NCBI GenBank assembly: GCA_025558095.1
Contig: JAIVFI010000037.1
Span: 124,001-188,000 of the forward strand
Length of the DNA stretch: 64,000 bases
Origin: Hyaloraphidium curvatum
Lineage: Eukaryota > Monoblepharomycota > Hyaloraphidiomycetes > Hyaloraphidiales > Hyaloraphidiaceae
Direction of reading: 5' to 3'
Below the pieces are notes generated by a model. The model saw nothing but the letters and a program-made list of their open reading frames with translations, was not told where the DNA came from and made no database searches. The position numbers were made by a program, and so were the translations under genes. How positions within the stretch are numbered: the first letter of the stretch is position 1; each line of letters starts with the position of its first letter. This document shows positions 30,959-41,006 of this stretch, one piece after another.

Positions 30959-33900
30959 TCACTTGAGGTATATCCTGAACGGCCTGTACTCCCCCGACTT
31001 GGACCCCAGGTAGTCCTCGATCCCCTGCAGACGCACACTCGTGAAAGACGGGGCCCCGTTGGCGCTCCTCACGTCCGGCCACAGCTCCACCGTCTTGCCG
31101 TGGGCCGCGCCGGGCAGGTCCGCGGTGGCGAAGGTGAACGAGAACCGGCCGTAGGTCTGTGTGCCCGGGAGAATCAGGGGCGGGGCTGTGGGGATGGTCT
31201 GGTTGTCGGCGTAGAGCGTGACGCTGACGAGCGGGTTCGCTTTGCCTGCGGGGAACAGGACGGGGGTGTGAGGACCACGCATGCAGGTGCCATGACGCCG
31301 CAAACCCACCATAGGCGGTGATCTCCGAGTCGCAGTACATCATGCCGACTAGCGTGATCGGGTCCGATGACAGCGGCAGCTCGAGCCCCTTGTTCTTGGG
31401 ATTGTGTACCACTGCCCGGCATGAGAACGAGTCAGCCCAAATCCTCGAGCCGCACCCGGGAACCCACAGAACATGGCGTTGTAGTACCACTCGAAGAGCC
31501 CCGGCCTGATCTCCTTCACCCACATATTGGGCCCGACCGCCTCCCCCCGCATCTTGTAGACCGGGTGGTACTTGCCCGCCGCGTCCAGCTGCCCGAACAC
31601 CGGCACCGGCGGCGTATACGGGACCGACGCCGCCGAGCGGGCGGGCGGGTAGTCCACCTCGATGTGGACGGCGCCGATGCGCAGTCGCGAGTCGGGCTCC
31701 ATGACGTTGAACTCGATCCGCGCGGCGCCGCCGCCGGCGGGGCCGGCGAGCTTCGAGACGAGGGCGGGATCGAGGGGCATGATGATTGCGCGGCCCGCCT
31801 CGAACGTGGTGATGGCTCCGATGGGCAAGTTGCCCTCGACGGGGATGGGGATGGGGCCGATGAGGGTGCCGTTGATGGAGACGGTGTTGAGGGGGCCGAA
31901 GGCGGTGGCCGGGTTGTACGTGGCAAAGACGGTGAAGTGGAGGCGGGCGGCGGAGATGCCGGTGAGGGGGTCGGGAAGCGAGAGGAACATGGGCTTGGTG
32001 TTGCCGGGGTACCATTTGCTGCAGAAGCGGCGAGTTAGTTTCTGTCGGCGAAGACGGCGAATCAGTCCCACCTGAACTCGGTGTAGAAGAGCCAGTCACC
32101 GCCCCAGATGTCGTACTCGAGTCGCGGCGTCACGGTCGGATAGTTGCGGGTGACGAATTGTGCCGGGGCCCCGTCGAAGCCAAAGTTCTGCGAGGAAGGG
32201 CGTCAGCACGGTGCTACGATGCGGAGCAGTTCCTCGAGGCCCACATCCCAGTGGATCTGCAGGAAAGAGAAGCATGACCATTAGCAGCGTCCCCTGCAAC
32301 AGCGCCAAGGGACCCACCGTCGCAAACGGCTCATCGGCGGCCACAGTATCGTAGCTGGGAGAACGCCTCAGCAAGAGCCGTGGAACGAACGGCAACGTGC
32401 TCACGAGTACTGTGTGAAGTGCAGAGTGCCCCTCTCGTACGGAAGCGCGATCGGCGTGTCGATCACCTTGACGCCCGACACCGTAACCTCGAGCCGCGAC
32501 TTGGATATCTTGACCACGAACGGCCGCCGCACGTTGCGGACCAGCGGCACCCCCAGCACGTCCATCTGCGCCGTCTGCACGACGCGCATGATGCCGTCTG
32601 CACCGAAGAAGAGGACGGCGAGGGCCTGGTCGTCGCCCATGTTGGAGCGGATGCGGAGCATGTTGGTCGGCGCCCCGGGGTTGTCGACGTCGGCGATGTG
32701 GATTTGGCCTGTGTTGCGGGTGAGAAGATGGCGAAGGATAGGTGAATGTGAAAACCAACCTTCAAAATCGATCCGCTCGCCGGCCATGAGGTCGAGATAC
32801 CAGTTGGTCTGGCTCACGGACGCATCTTGAATCGAGAGTTAGCGTGGAAAGACCTTTTTCAGAACGAAATGCCCACCAAAGTCGAAGACAACTGTCCCAG
32901 TGCGACCCGTAAAGTCGAAAGTGTTCCGCGGGCGCAGGACTGCGAGATTGACACCAGTCAGTGCACAGAGCCTTGCGGGACCGGTACGCGCTCACTGTTC
33001 AGTCCTTTCTCGCAGGTGATGGGGCTCGAGATGCTCTGGTGGGCGTGGAACTGGTCGTTGACGAACGCAAAGGTGTAGTTGACGTCGGAGCACAGTGAAG
33101 ACGCCTGGTTCCACTTGGTCTCCTGCAGAAGGTTGAAGGGCGAATTAGCTGGCGGCCGGCGAGAGAGGCACTGGGTGAACCGTACATCTAAGGGGCCCGC
33201 CGGAGTATTGAAGTCTGCGAAAGCAGGAAGTCAGAAGCAGCGACAACACGACTCCAAGTGTCGACTCGCCGTCGAAGAAGCCGGTCATGGCCTGCCGCAA
33301 GGCATCCACGCGCGAGCTGTCGTGCGAAAAGTAGACGGTGTTGCTCGGCCCCGTGATGGTGCCGTTGTTGGACGTCGCCTGCACGTAGGCCCAGTAGGTC
33401 ACCCCGGGGGTGAGCGGCTGGATCATGGTGATGGAAAAGGGCGTGTAGATCTTGTGCACGTCCGCCTCGCCCACGACGCCCCAGCTGACGACGTAGCCCG
33501 AGTGGTCGTAGAACTGGTATCGGTTGCGGAAGTCGTCCGCGAACACGGGCCTGCCCATGTCGAAGTTGTGGTACGGCGAGGGCTTGTCCCACTCGAGCGT
33601 CGCCACGCGGTCGTCGCCGATCGCGGCGAGGTTGCTGGGCGTGAGAACCCAGCCCCGCAGGGCTTGGTTGGGAGCCAAGTTCAGGAGGCTGCCCGTCCCG
33701 GTCGGTGCCGGAGGGGCCTGCGTCGTGACGATCTTCTTGGTCGTCGCCCGGACCAAGCGCGCGGTCGTTGCAGGTGCAGGGGCCGGTGGAGCTTTCGTGG
33801 TCTCGCGCCGTCGGGAGGTCGTTCGGACGATCTTGCGGGTGGTCTTCTAAAGCTGAAGTCAGAGAGAAAGAGGTCGAGGTGCATGGACCTCACCTTGCGA

Positions 33901-35221
33901 CGCGTGCTCGTCCGCCGCCGCCTCGAGGTGGTCCGCCGCCGCCGCGAAGTGGTCCGCCGCCGCTTTGTTGTCTGCCTCAAGACCTGCTTCGTCGTCCTCA
34001 ACACCTTCTTCGAAGTAGCTCTGGCGGTCGTGGGCACCGGAGCTGGCGGTCCCGTCGGAGACGTAGCCCCTGCATCGCACACCGCGGGCGGCGATCCGGA
34101 AAGAACGCCGACGGGTGCGAAAGCCGGCTGCGAGTTCCGCACGCAGTCGCCCGTGTACGTGATGAGCTCGCCCATGTCCACGACCTCAAAGTCCTGGGCG
34201 ACCAGCGCCGTCAGGCTCTGCTCGTTGACCCCGAGGGCGGCCCATTTCGCGGTCGTCAGGAGGTCGGATTGGCCCGTGAGGGCGATGGTCCCGCCGTCGG
34301 CCAGGAACATGCCGTACTTCTTGAGAGCCCGTGCAATGACCTGCGCCCCGGCAGAGAACCCCGAAATGTCGTAGTTGGCTTTGAGACGGAAGCGCACACC
34401 GTACGGCGGGGCCGTGGCCGGGCCGGAGGTGGGCGGCGTCGAGTGCGAGCCGGGGTTCACGTACAGACGCCGTGCTATGCGCGAGTTCGGGAGCGTGAAG
34501 CGAAGAGCATGGTTTATCGAGCCCTCCGAAGGTTGGGATGAGACACCGAATGCATGCGGACGGAGCACGACTCACAGCTGCAACTTCGTCCGCATTGAAC
34601 AGCATCGCGGTCATTGGGAACCCGCCGGCGTCGGCGCTCGTGCAGTCCGTTCCACGCAGATTCACCGGATATGCTGGTCATGCAGGTGTCAGTTGCGCGC
34701 TCGGCGGCGATACTGCAGCCAAACTTACTCGGAGCCCCAAGGTTCCAGACAGCCAAGCAGCCTCCAAGGAATTGACCCGAGCTAATCGTCGCCCTATACA
34801 CCTCGTAGAGGCGGCCTGCAGCCCGGTCCACAACCAGCAGGTGACAGTCGTCGCCATCATCGTACCCCGGGCAGGTGTAGGTGTTGGAGCCCTCCACGGC
34901 CCCGACAGCAGGCACCGGAATGGCGGCGCAGTCGCAATCGGGCGCCCAGAAGTCGTCGTTGACCTGGAACGACCGCTTCGTCGTGCCCGCCGGGGCCTCC
35001 ACGACATTCAAGCTGAAGTCCATTTGCACGTAGCCTTTGCCGAAGCCTCCGAGAGAGACCAGGGTGGAGATGATCTGGTCGGAGCTCGCCGACTTTGGCA
35101 GCGCGCTGACGTCCTTCGTCCAGGGCTGCGCGTTGGTGAAGACATCGTTCGTGGCGGCCAGAGCGTCGGGCGGGGCAGAGAGAGCAAAGAGGCAGAGCAC
35201 CGCCGCGAGGGCGCCGCACAT
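30959..35221 (-). CDS. Large secreted mosaic protein with Thr/Arg-rich linker and PA14-like/beta-sandwich C-terminal half
   Basis: About twelve exons: 35221-34729, 34673-34576, 34523-33894, 33846 to about 33257, 33214-32996, 32939-32854, 32808-32760, 32708-32411, 32256-32218, 32187-32072, 32018-31456, 31411-31310 and 31245-30959. A signal peptide precedes an N-terminal domain (about 25-300) with GTDCTSADAGGFP, NADEVAA, HALRFTLPN and a YGMFLADGG motif. I associate that block with conserved secreted proteins of bacteria and fungi of unknown function. A basic Thr/Arg/Ser linker (TTSRRRRTT repeats) follows, then a fibronectin-III-like segment (TLEWDKPSP, GVTYWAYVQATSNN). Beta-sandwich pieces come next (NTFDFTGRTGTVVFDFGGH, IHIADVDN, FVVKISKSRLEVTV). 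Two junctions (near 33250 and 32257-32410) do not match in phase, so a micro-exon or base error is likely there. Confidence 0.6.
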
Positions 35222-35879
35222 CGGGAGCGTTCGGCGGCGCGGAAGTCGGTCCCGGCAGGGGGAATGAAGCGACGGCCACTCGCGGAGCGGCGACGCTTGC
35301 GGATCCGCGCGCCGCCCGCCGTCGAGGGCGAAGGCACGGGGGCGGCCGCCGGAGGTCATCGCGCCGAACAGAGGGAGAGTCGGGGGTTTGCCGTCCGCGG
35401 CACCATTATCGAGTCAGAGCTGTGTGGGACGGTCGTGCCGCTGACGACCCCCCGACGCCGCTTGCCGCATGCCAGAAGGATCTTCCACCCGCCACCGCCC
35501 GTCCCCTGAGGATTATCCACGAACCAGGGGATTAGACAGCCAATTGTCGGAGCACTCATAGTGATGCCGAACGATCCATGGCCATCCCGCGCGATCGCTT
35601 TTGCGGGGGGATGCAGTTCTTGCGCGCCGGAAGGAATTGGCGCCGGTGCTTATACCGTCTTCGTGTTCCTCTGCCGCACGGATGACTACTAAAGACGATC
35701 TCGTCCTGGGCGATGCGTTGATGCTGGGCCATGTCCTCATGGTTTCGATCGACGGCGAGCTTGCACTGTCCCGAGGATTTGCAGCCCGGCCGGCCTGCCG
35801 ACGCTCGTCAAACAACTCCCTCTGCGGCCCGCTAAAGTCGCGCGCCGGCCATTTTTCCTTCCTCTCGCGCCGTTCCAAA
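35222..35879. promoter_or_regulatory. Divergent spacer between mosaic-protein gene and HGG-type esterase gene
   Basis: Start codons at 35221 (minus) and 35880 (plus) face away from each other. The roughly 660 nt hold both promoters. The reading frames crossing it lack the local third-position G/C bias. No specific element is recognised. Confidence 0.35.
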
Positions 35880-37059
35880 ATGTCGAGCGCGAAGCGTACC
35901 CACATCCGGAAGGATGCCGAGGATGTCCCCGTGCCGCACTGGGTGTCTCCCGCGCTTCTCGCCTATCACGCGAACCCCGACATGGTCAATCGGCCGATCA
36001 AGCGCGTTCCGGCGCTTGACGACAGGGCCTCTTGGAACAAGATCTTCCGCTCGATCGACAGGTGGGAGATGTGCGGGGCCCGCTGGACATCGCTAAATCG
36101 GCACTCTCGAAGGATGAACGACGACCTCGGCCAGAAGACCGGGCAGATTGCCGCCTTCGAGCGCACCTACACGACCACGGGACCGTTCAAGATCGCTGGG
36201 GTCGACTGCTACCTGAGCGAGCCCAAGTCCGGCGTTCCGGCGGCGAACCAGGACAAGCTCTTCCTCCAGGTCCATGGCGGCGCGTACACGCTCTACACGG
36301 GGTCGCGCTGCGCTCGGAACGTGCAGCGGATTCCCGACATCTGCCAAGTCCGCGCGCTCTCGATCGATTATCGGTCAGCCCCCGACCACCCGGTCAGTAC
36401 TTGTCGAGCAGAATCCGAAGACATGCTGCTGACGCCCTGTTCAGTTCCCCGCTGCTCTCGACGACGTTGCGGCCGTCTACCTCGCCCTTCTTTCGACCCC
36501 GAACCTGATCCCAGGCCGCTCGGGCACCTACAAGCCGTCGCAAATCGGCATGTTTGGCGTCTCGGCCGGCGGCGGGCTCATCGCGGCGACCGTCCTCTAC
36601 CTCAAGGACAACAAGCACCCGCTCCCGGCCGCCGTCGCCCTCTTCACCCCCTGGGCCGAGCTGGACGAGATCGGCGACTCCCGCTTCACCAATAAGCACC
36701 TCGACCTCTCGCTCTTCGAGCATGCGGGCGGCGTGTTGGAGGCCTCTGCCAAGCTGTACGCCGGCAGCTACAGCCTCAAGCACCCGTACATCAGCCCCGT
36801 CTACGGCGACCCGCGGGGCTGGCCGCCCACTATCTTTGTCTCGGGCACCCGCGACCTCCTCCTCTCGGACTCTTGCCGTCTGCACCGCGCCCTCCGCAAC
36901 GCCGGCAACAGGGACACCGAGCTCCACGTGACTGAGGGCATCTACCATTCCGTGACGGGTTTGCCGGGGGTGCCGGAGTGCGAGAGCACGGACGGCGAGG
37001 TGGCAAGATGGTTTGCCAAGTACCTGGGGCTGCAGATCAAGGAGGCCTCGAAGCTGTGA
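35880..37059 (+). CDS. Alpha/beta hydrolase fold-3 (HSL-type) esterase
   Basis: Exons 35880-36392 and 36445-37059 give 375 residues. The hormone-sensitive-lipase group signature is present: QVHGGAYTLYTGS (oxyanion HGG), DYRSAPDHPFPAALDD and nucleophile elbow GVSAGG (near residue 225). FVSGTRDLLLSD supplies the Asp and EGIYHSVTG the His. The 52-nt intron (GTCAGT...TTCAG) lies exactly inside the conserved APDHPFPAALDD block, which confirms the splice. No signal peptide is visible. It probably hydrolyses short-chain or xenobiotic esters, as is usual for this family. The start ATG at 35880 has an A-rich context (CCAAAATG). Confidence 0.85.
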
Positions 37060-37111
37060 ATTGGAAGCTGTGAATTGTCGAAGCTGTGAATTGTGTCAAG
37101 AAGGGTGAAGA

Positions 37112-38445
37112 CTACACAATGACCCGACGCTCGCAAACCGTCTTGTGCAGACCCCAGTCCTCCCTCTGGCACTCGGCCGAGCAGTACCACCCGATCCCGC
37201 ACCGCGAGCACTTTTTCAGCTTCTCACCGTCGGTAGCCTTCTTCATGCAGCGGTCGCATATGCTCGGCGCCTCTTTCCCGGACGCCCGCAGCAGCTTCAT
37301 GTAGTCGCCAATGGTGTCCGGATCGTTGCTCTTCACTCGCCATAACATCTCTGTGTAGGGTTTCGGCAGCTGAGCTGGTTGGAATAGGCCGACGCAGACC
37401 GTCTCAAGCTGTTTGGCACGATCCCGAGCGACCTCCAAAAAAGCCTTGGCATGGATTGCGGCTTCAAGCAAGTCCACGAGAGTCCCCAACGTCTTTGTGA
37501 ATGAGTCTTCATCCGGAGACCGACGAAGTCCGGCCGCCACCACTTCGAGTAGATCACGGGGAGCCCCAGCCGCAGACGGTTAGGATTAGATACGTGCTCC
37601 ATCCACTTCTCGGGCCGCTCTGCGACGATGAACTCCACCAAATCCCTGAGTTGACACATATTGAGGATAGAAGTTGAGGGGATCGTTGGCCAGGAGGTCA
37701 ACCGCAGTCTCCGAGGCGACGAAATCCATTAAAATGGCCACCGCCGCATCGTGCAAGTCAGCGTCCTCAAGATACCGCTTGTGATTCGGCCGAGAGTCCC
37801 TAATTGGAATAAAAGAGGTTTCGATGCTTTGTAGCACCATGCGGAACAGGGGCCCAGAAAACAAGCGGACCACCCACTGCTTTTATCTTCGCCTACAGGA
37901 GCTTGTTCTTGGAGAGGCCGGCCAGCGCCCCCTTGCGACCGTTGCCCGATTCCTTCAGGCCGTAGAAGGAGCAGCTTCGGCTCCAGGTGCAGGAAAAGCA
38001 CTCTGCGGAGCACACCGTACACCGAGCTGAAGATGCGGCTGAGAAGCAGCGCGACAGCTCCGCGATCGCGGGATCCGAAGGCGGCCTCCGTGTCTTCGAG
38101 ACCCGGGTTTGCCGAGCACCATTCAGGCGTGCAGCGGGACAGCCTCGCGTCCTCCACGAGCGGATCCAGCAGATCCCAAGCGGCAACGTAGCGGTCCAGC
38201 GCCTGGTTGATCTCCGAGGGGACGGCGGAAGGGCGACGCAGGGCCGATTCCAGGGCCGCCAACGAGACGCCGACCTCTGCGACGCGCCGTGCAACCAGTA
38301 CATGGAAACGCTTGATGAAGAGCGCGTCCTCAGGGTGCACACCCGGGAAATCGTCCAGGGAACACAGATGGGCGAGCTCCGGCTCCCTCTGAAGCCGGCG
38401 GACTTCCCCAAACGTGCGGTTCGGAAGTGAGAAGAAAGACTCCAT
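37112..38445 (-). pseudogene. Broken paralogue of the MYND zinc-finger gene
   Basis: Co-linear with the intact gene at 25771-27107: SLAALESALRRPSAVPSEI, YGVLRRVLFLHLEP, LEDADLHDAAVAILMDFVAS, EFIVAERPEKWMEH, LPVIYSKWWRP, and a complete MYND finger CDRCMKKA...CSRCGIGWYCSAECQREDWGLHK. The frame changes at about 37975 and 37675-37690 (in the sense of an extra base) and at about 37520 (a missing base). The segment around 37870-37900 cannot be joined with good splice sites. Because both insertions and deletions occur, real decay is more likely here than in the other interrupted genes. The best start is the ATG at 38445 (MESFFSLPNRT). Confidence 0.6.
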
Positions 38446-39127
38446 GTACCGCCCAGGGTGGACCACAAGCGTGCAGTAGGCAGCCCGGTCGACGATCCGC
38501 TCCTCCGGCGCACGCTTGAGCTTCCAGGGCCCGAGCGACTGCGCCGTACGTGGGAAGATCCGGAACAACTGGAGCTCCCTTGCCCCGAACAACGGGAGGG
38601 AAAAGAATGTGATGCCGCTAAGCGCGTCGAGGTCGAGCTGTGGTCCATCGGATCTCTAGCGAGCTTTGCATAGGCTCTTTGCGAGCTCGCGGTCGCGCCC
38701 GGTCTGGTCCGATTCGCCCGACATCCCACGGGCGCGAGGGACGCGAGGGACGCGCGGCTCGACGGTAGCACGCGTCTCTTTCCGAAAAGGACCAAGATCC
38801 GGCACGCGACTACGCGCAGCCGTCCGGCCTTTTCCGGGGGTTCGCGAGGCTTTGGAAATGACCACGCAGCAGAGGCAGCCAATTCCGGTCGAAGAGCCAC
38901 CCAGCGTCTACATCACCGCCGATATCACAGATCCCTGTTAGACGCGACCGTGGCAAAACTGACCTTTATTCAGAATCGATTGGAAGCGACGGAGGCCGCC
39001 GTTCACAGGCCGGCATCCACATACCATCGTCCATTCCCGCCTGAGCTTGTGCACCCAACACTCGAGACGTCAACCATCGTGCAGAGTCAAAAACTCCATC
39101 ACCGACTGCGTCAATCTCCGCAGCGCA
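38446..39127. other. Intergenic spacer
   Basis: About 680 nt between two minus-strand genes. It contains a short run of near-identical 9-mers (GAGGGACGC) around 38738-38757. A 27-codon frame from an ATG at 38858 ends in TAG at 38939-38941, too short to support as a gene. Nothing else is recognised. Confidence 0.3.
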
Positions 39128-40612
39128 CTACGTCGGTGCGGGGCAGTACGTCTGCAAAGTCACGTACGCCCCGAACCCGCGCAGGATGCTCCAGCACCCA
39201 ACCACAAGGGTCAGCAGCGTCACCGCGATCGTCTTGGCCAGCCCGTAAGTGACCGGCAGACCCGCGAACCGGATCGTGTGGTGCTCCGCGGCTCCCGCGA
39301 GGGCCTGGAGCAGCGCGGCGCGGGCACGCAGGCGGTCCCGCACCGCGTCGCGCTGCGGCGTGGGAGGGAGGCCGGCGGATTCCGAGAGGAGGCCGACGAG
39401 GGAGAGGTGCGCCCCCCGGTACAGCTCACCGATGGCTTCCATCTGGCCGTTGAGGCTCGGGAGCTGGAACACGCCGAGCGCCACGAAGAGAGGGATGTAG
39501 AGAATGCAAGCTAGCACGTATCCCGGAATGCACGATCCTGTGGAGACTGAAATAACCAGTTGAACGACGGCCATTGGGAGGGGCCCGGCGATGATAACAG
39601 CAATAGTCGGGCCGACACCGTAGGCAGACCAGCGCAACGCGTAGCCGCGGTGCAAAACGGTGAAAAGCTCCCTGGCCGGCAACGTATCCGAGTCGAGGGA
39701 GCAGTCCGTCAGGGCCGAGGCAGCGCGGGAAAGGAAGGAAGAGAGGGAGAGGTACGTCGCACGTCGGAACACGCGCGTCCCGATGCGAACGAGTGGGTCG
39801 CTTGCGACGGAAAAGGTGAGAAAAAACGAAGGGAGAGACCACTGGAGGATCGCGAACAGCGAAAAGGCGCCTAGGAAGGCGCTCCACGCCTGCGGCCACA
39901 AGTACTCGCCAAGGTAGACGACCGCGGTCCAGCGGATGAGGAACATGAATAAGGCGGAAGGCACCTGCTGCCCGAGGCTTCGAACAAGGCGCTCCCAGGG
40001 GATCCAGCGCACGAGTGGGGTCGTACACTTGCGGCACGGGCAGAAAGGGTCGCCAGCGACGTGGGCAACGAGCATCGACATTCCTTCCACTTGGAGTTGC
40101 CACAGTCTTCCGAGCTGTTGCACGAAGGCAAGATGCAAATCGCACGGCCTCGGTGCACCTCTGGACGCCTTGTGCACGACCGCGCCGAAGATAACGGTTA
40201 AAGCGGAAACCGTAGCAAGGTTGACCGTGCCTGCAACGAGCTGCGTACGACCAAAGGTGCCCGTCGGATCCAGAAGAAACGGAATAGGCAAGATGCAGAC
40301 CACGCCCAAGGCGTGGACAACGCCCGGCACCCAGGTCAGGCCGTACGACATCCACGGCGAGAGCGTCCGAATGCCCCGCTCCTGGAACGCGAGCCAGCCT
40401 CCACCGCACTTCGCCGCGGCCGCGATCCATTCGTCGTAGGTGATGGGGTCTGCCGGCTCGGCGTGCTTGTCACCCGGGCCCTTGCCGTCCGCTGCGAGGG
40501 GCAGCCGGTCCGCGAACGGCGCGGCAGCGGTCGGGGGCGCGGTCGGGAAAATGGCGCGCCACTCGTGAACCGAAAAGTCCAGAAGGTCCGTCGGCGGCGC
40601 AGGAGGAGGCAT
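39128..40612 (-). CDS. Polytopic membrane protein, paralogue of the gene at 11335-12918
   Basis: Intronless, 494 residues from the ATG at 40612 (MPPPAPPTDLLDF), chosen because it places EWRAIFP at the same distance from the start as in the paralogue. Shared features are EWRAIFP, a first hydrophobic pair, GDPFCPC in the following loop, a Cys (GSCIPGY) at the same place in the second half, and the CPAPT tail (paralogue CPTL). Overall identity is low, so the duplication is old. About seven hydrophobic helices are visible. No known family signature was recognised. A second ATG at 40699 is possible but would add residues without the local codon bias. Confidence 0.7.
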   Translation of the reverse strand: MPPPAPPTDLLDFSVHEWRAIFPTAPPTAAAPFADRLPLAADGKGPGDKHAEPADPITYDEWIAAAAKCGGGWLAFQERGIRTLSPWMSYGLTWVPGVVHALGVVCILPIPFLLDPTGTFGRTQLVAGTVNLATVSALTVIFGAVVHKASRGAPRPCDLHLAFVQQLGRLWQLQVEGMSMLVAHVAGDPFCPCRKCTTPLVRWIPWERLVRSLGQQVPSALFMFLIRWTAVVYLGEYLWPQAWSAFLGAFSLFAILQWSLPSFFLTFSVASDPLVRIGTRVFRRATYLSLSSFLSRAASALTDCSLDSDTLPARELFTVLHRGYALRWSAYGVGPTIAVIIAGPLPMAVVQLVISVSTGSCIPGYVLACILYIPLFVALGVFQLPSLNGQMEAIGELYRGAHLSLVGLLSESAGLPPTPQRDAVRDRLRARAALLQALAGAAEHHTIRFAGLPVTYGLAKTIAVTLLTLVVGCWSILRGFGAYVTLQTYCPAPT

Positions 40613-41006
40613 CGCGGACCAATGGCTGCGGAGAACCGGCGGGACCAGCTCGAGACAAGTAGTGGGATGGTTTACATCCCGATTAAACGCCAGGAACATG
40701 GCCGAAGCAACACCTGGACATGGTCACCAGCGCCCCAAGGCGTGTAGAAGAGCTCCCCATCCACAAAACCAGCAAGCTCAGCAGGTGCGTAGCCATGGCC
40801 GTTGGATTGGGCGGCAAGCGTGCAGGCCGCCAAATCCAGTTGCCAACAATAGCAACCATCACGCCACCAAGCATGTCTCGCCGCGTGCTCACCAGGAAGT
40901 GGAAGGAAGGAAAGCCTGCAAATGTGCAAATGATTCGTGCAGCAGCGTATCGCATGTACAGGTGCAGCGATCACCCTATCTTACACCCCGTCGCCCGGTA
41001 TCCCTG
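40613..41006. other. Intergenic spacer between membrane-protein gene and ion-channel gene
   Basis: About 390 nt: promoter of the minus-strand membrane protein and 3' UTR of the minus-strand channel subunit. A minus-strand frame across 40683-40955 has hydrophobic stretches, but its codon bias does not match neighbouring genes. Confidence 0.3.

Noticed and set aside
33894-34000. The TTSRRRR stretch as a DNA minisatellite
   Set aside because: The repeat is in a coding exon with intact frame and splice sites; it is a protein low-complexity linker of only a few units.
38666-38941. A 91-codon plus-strand frame as a small gene
   Set aside because: Arg-rich with no true start until 38858; the remaining 27 codons are too little evidence.
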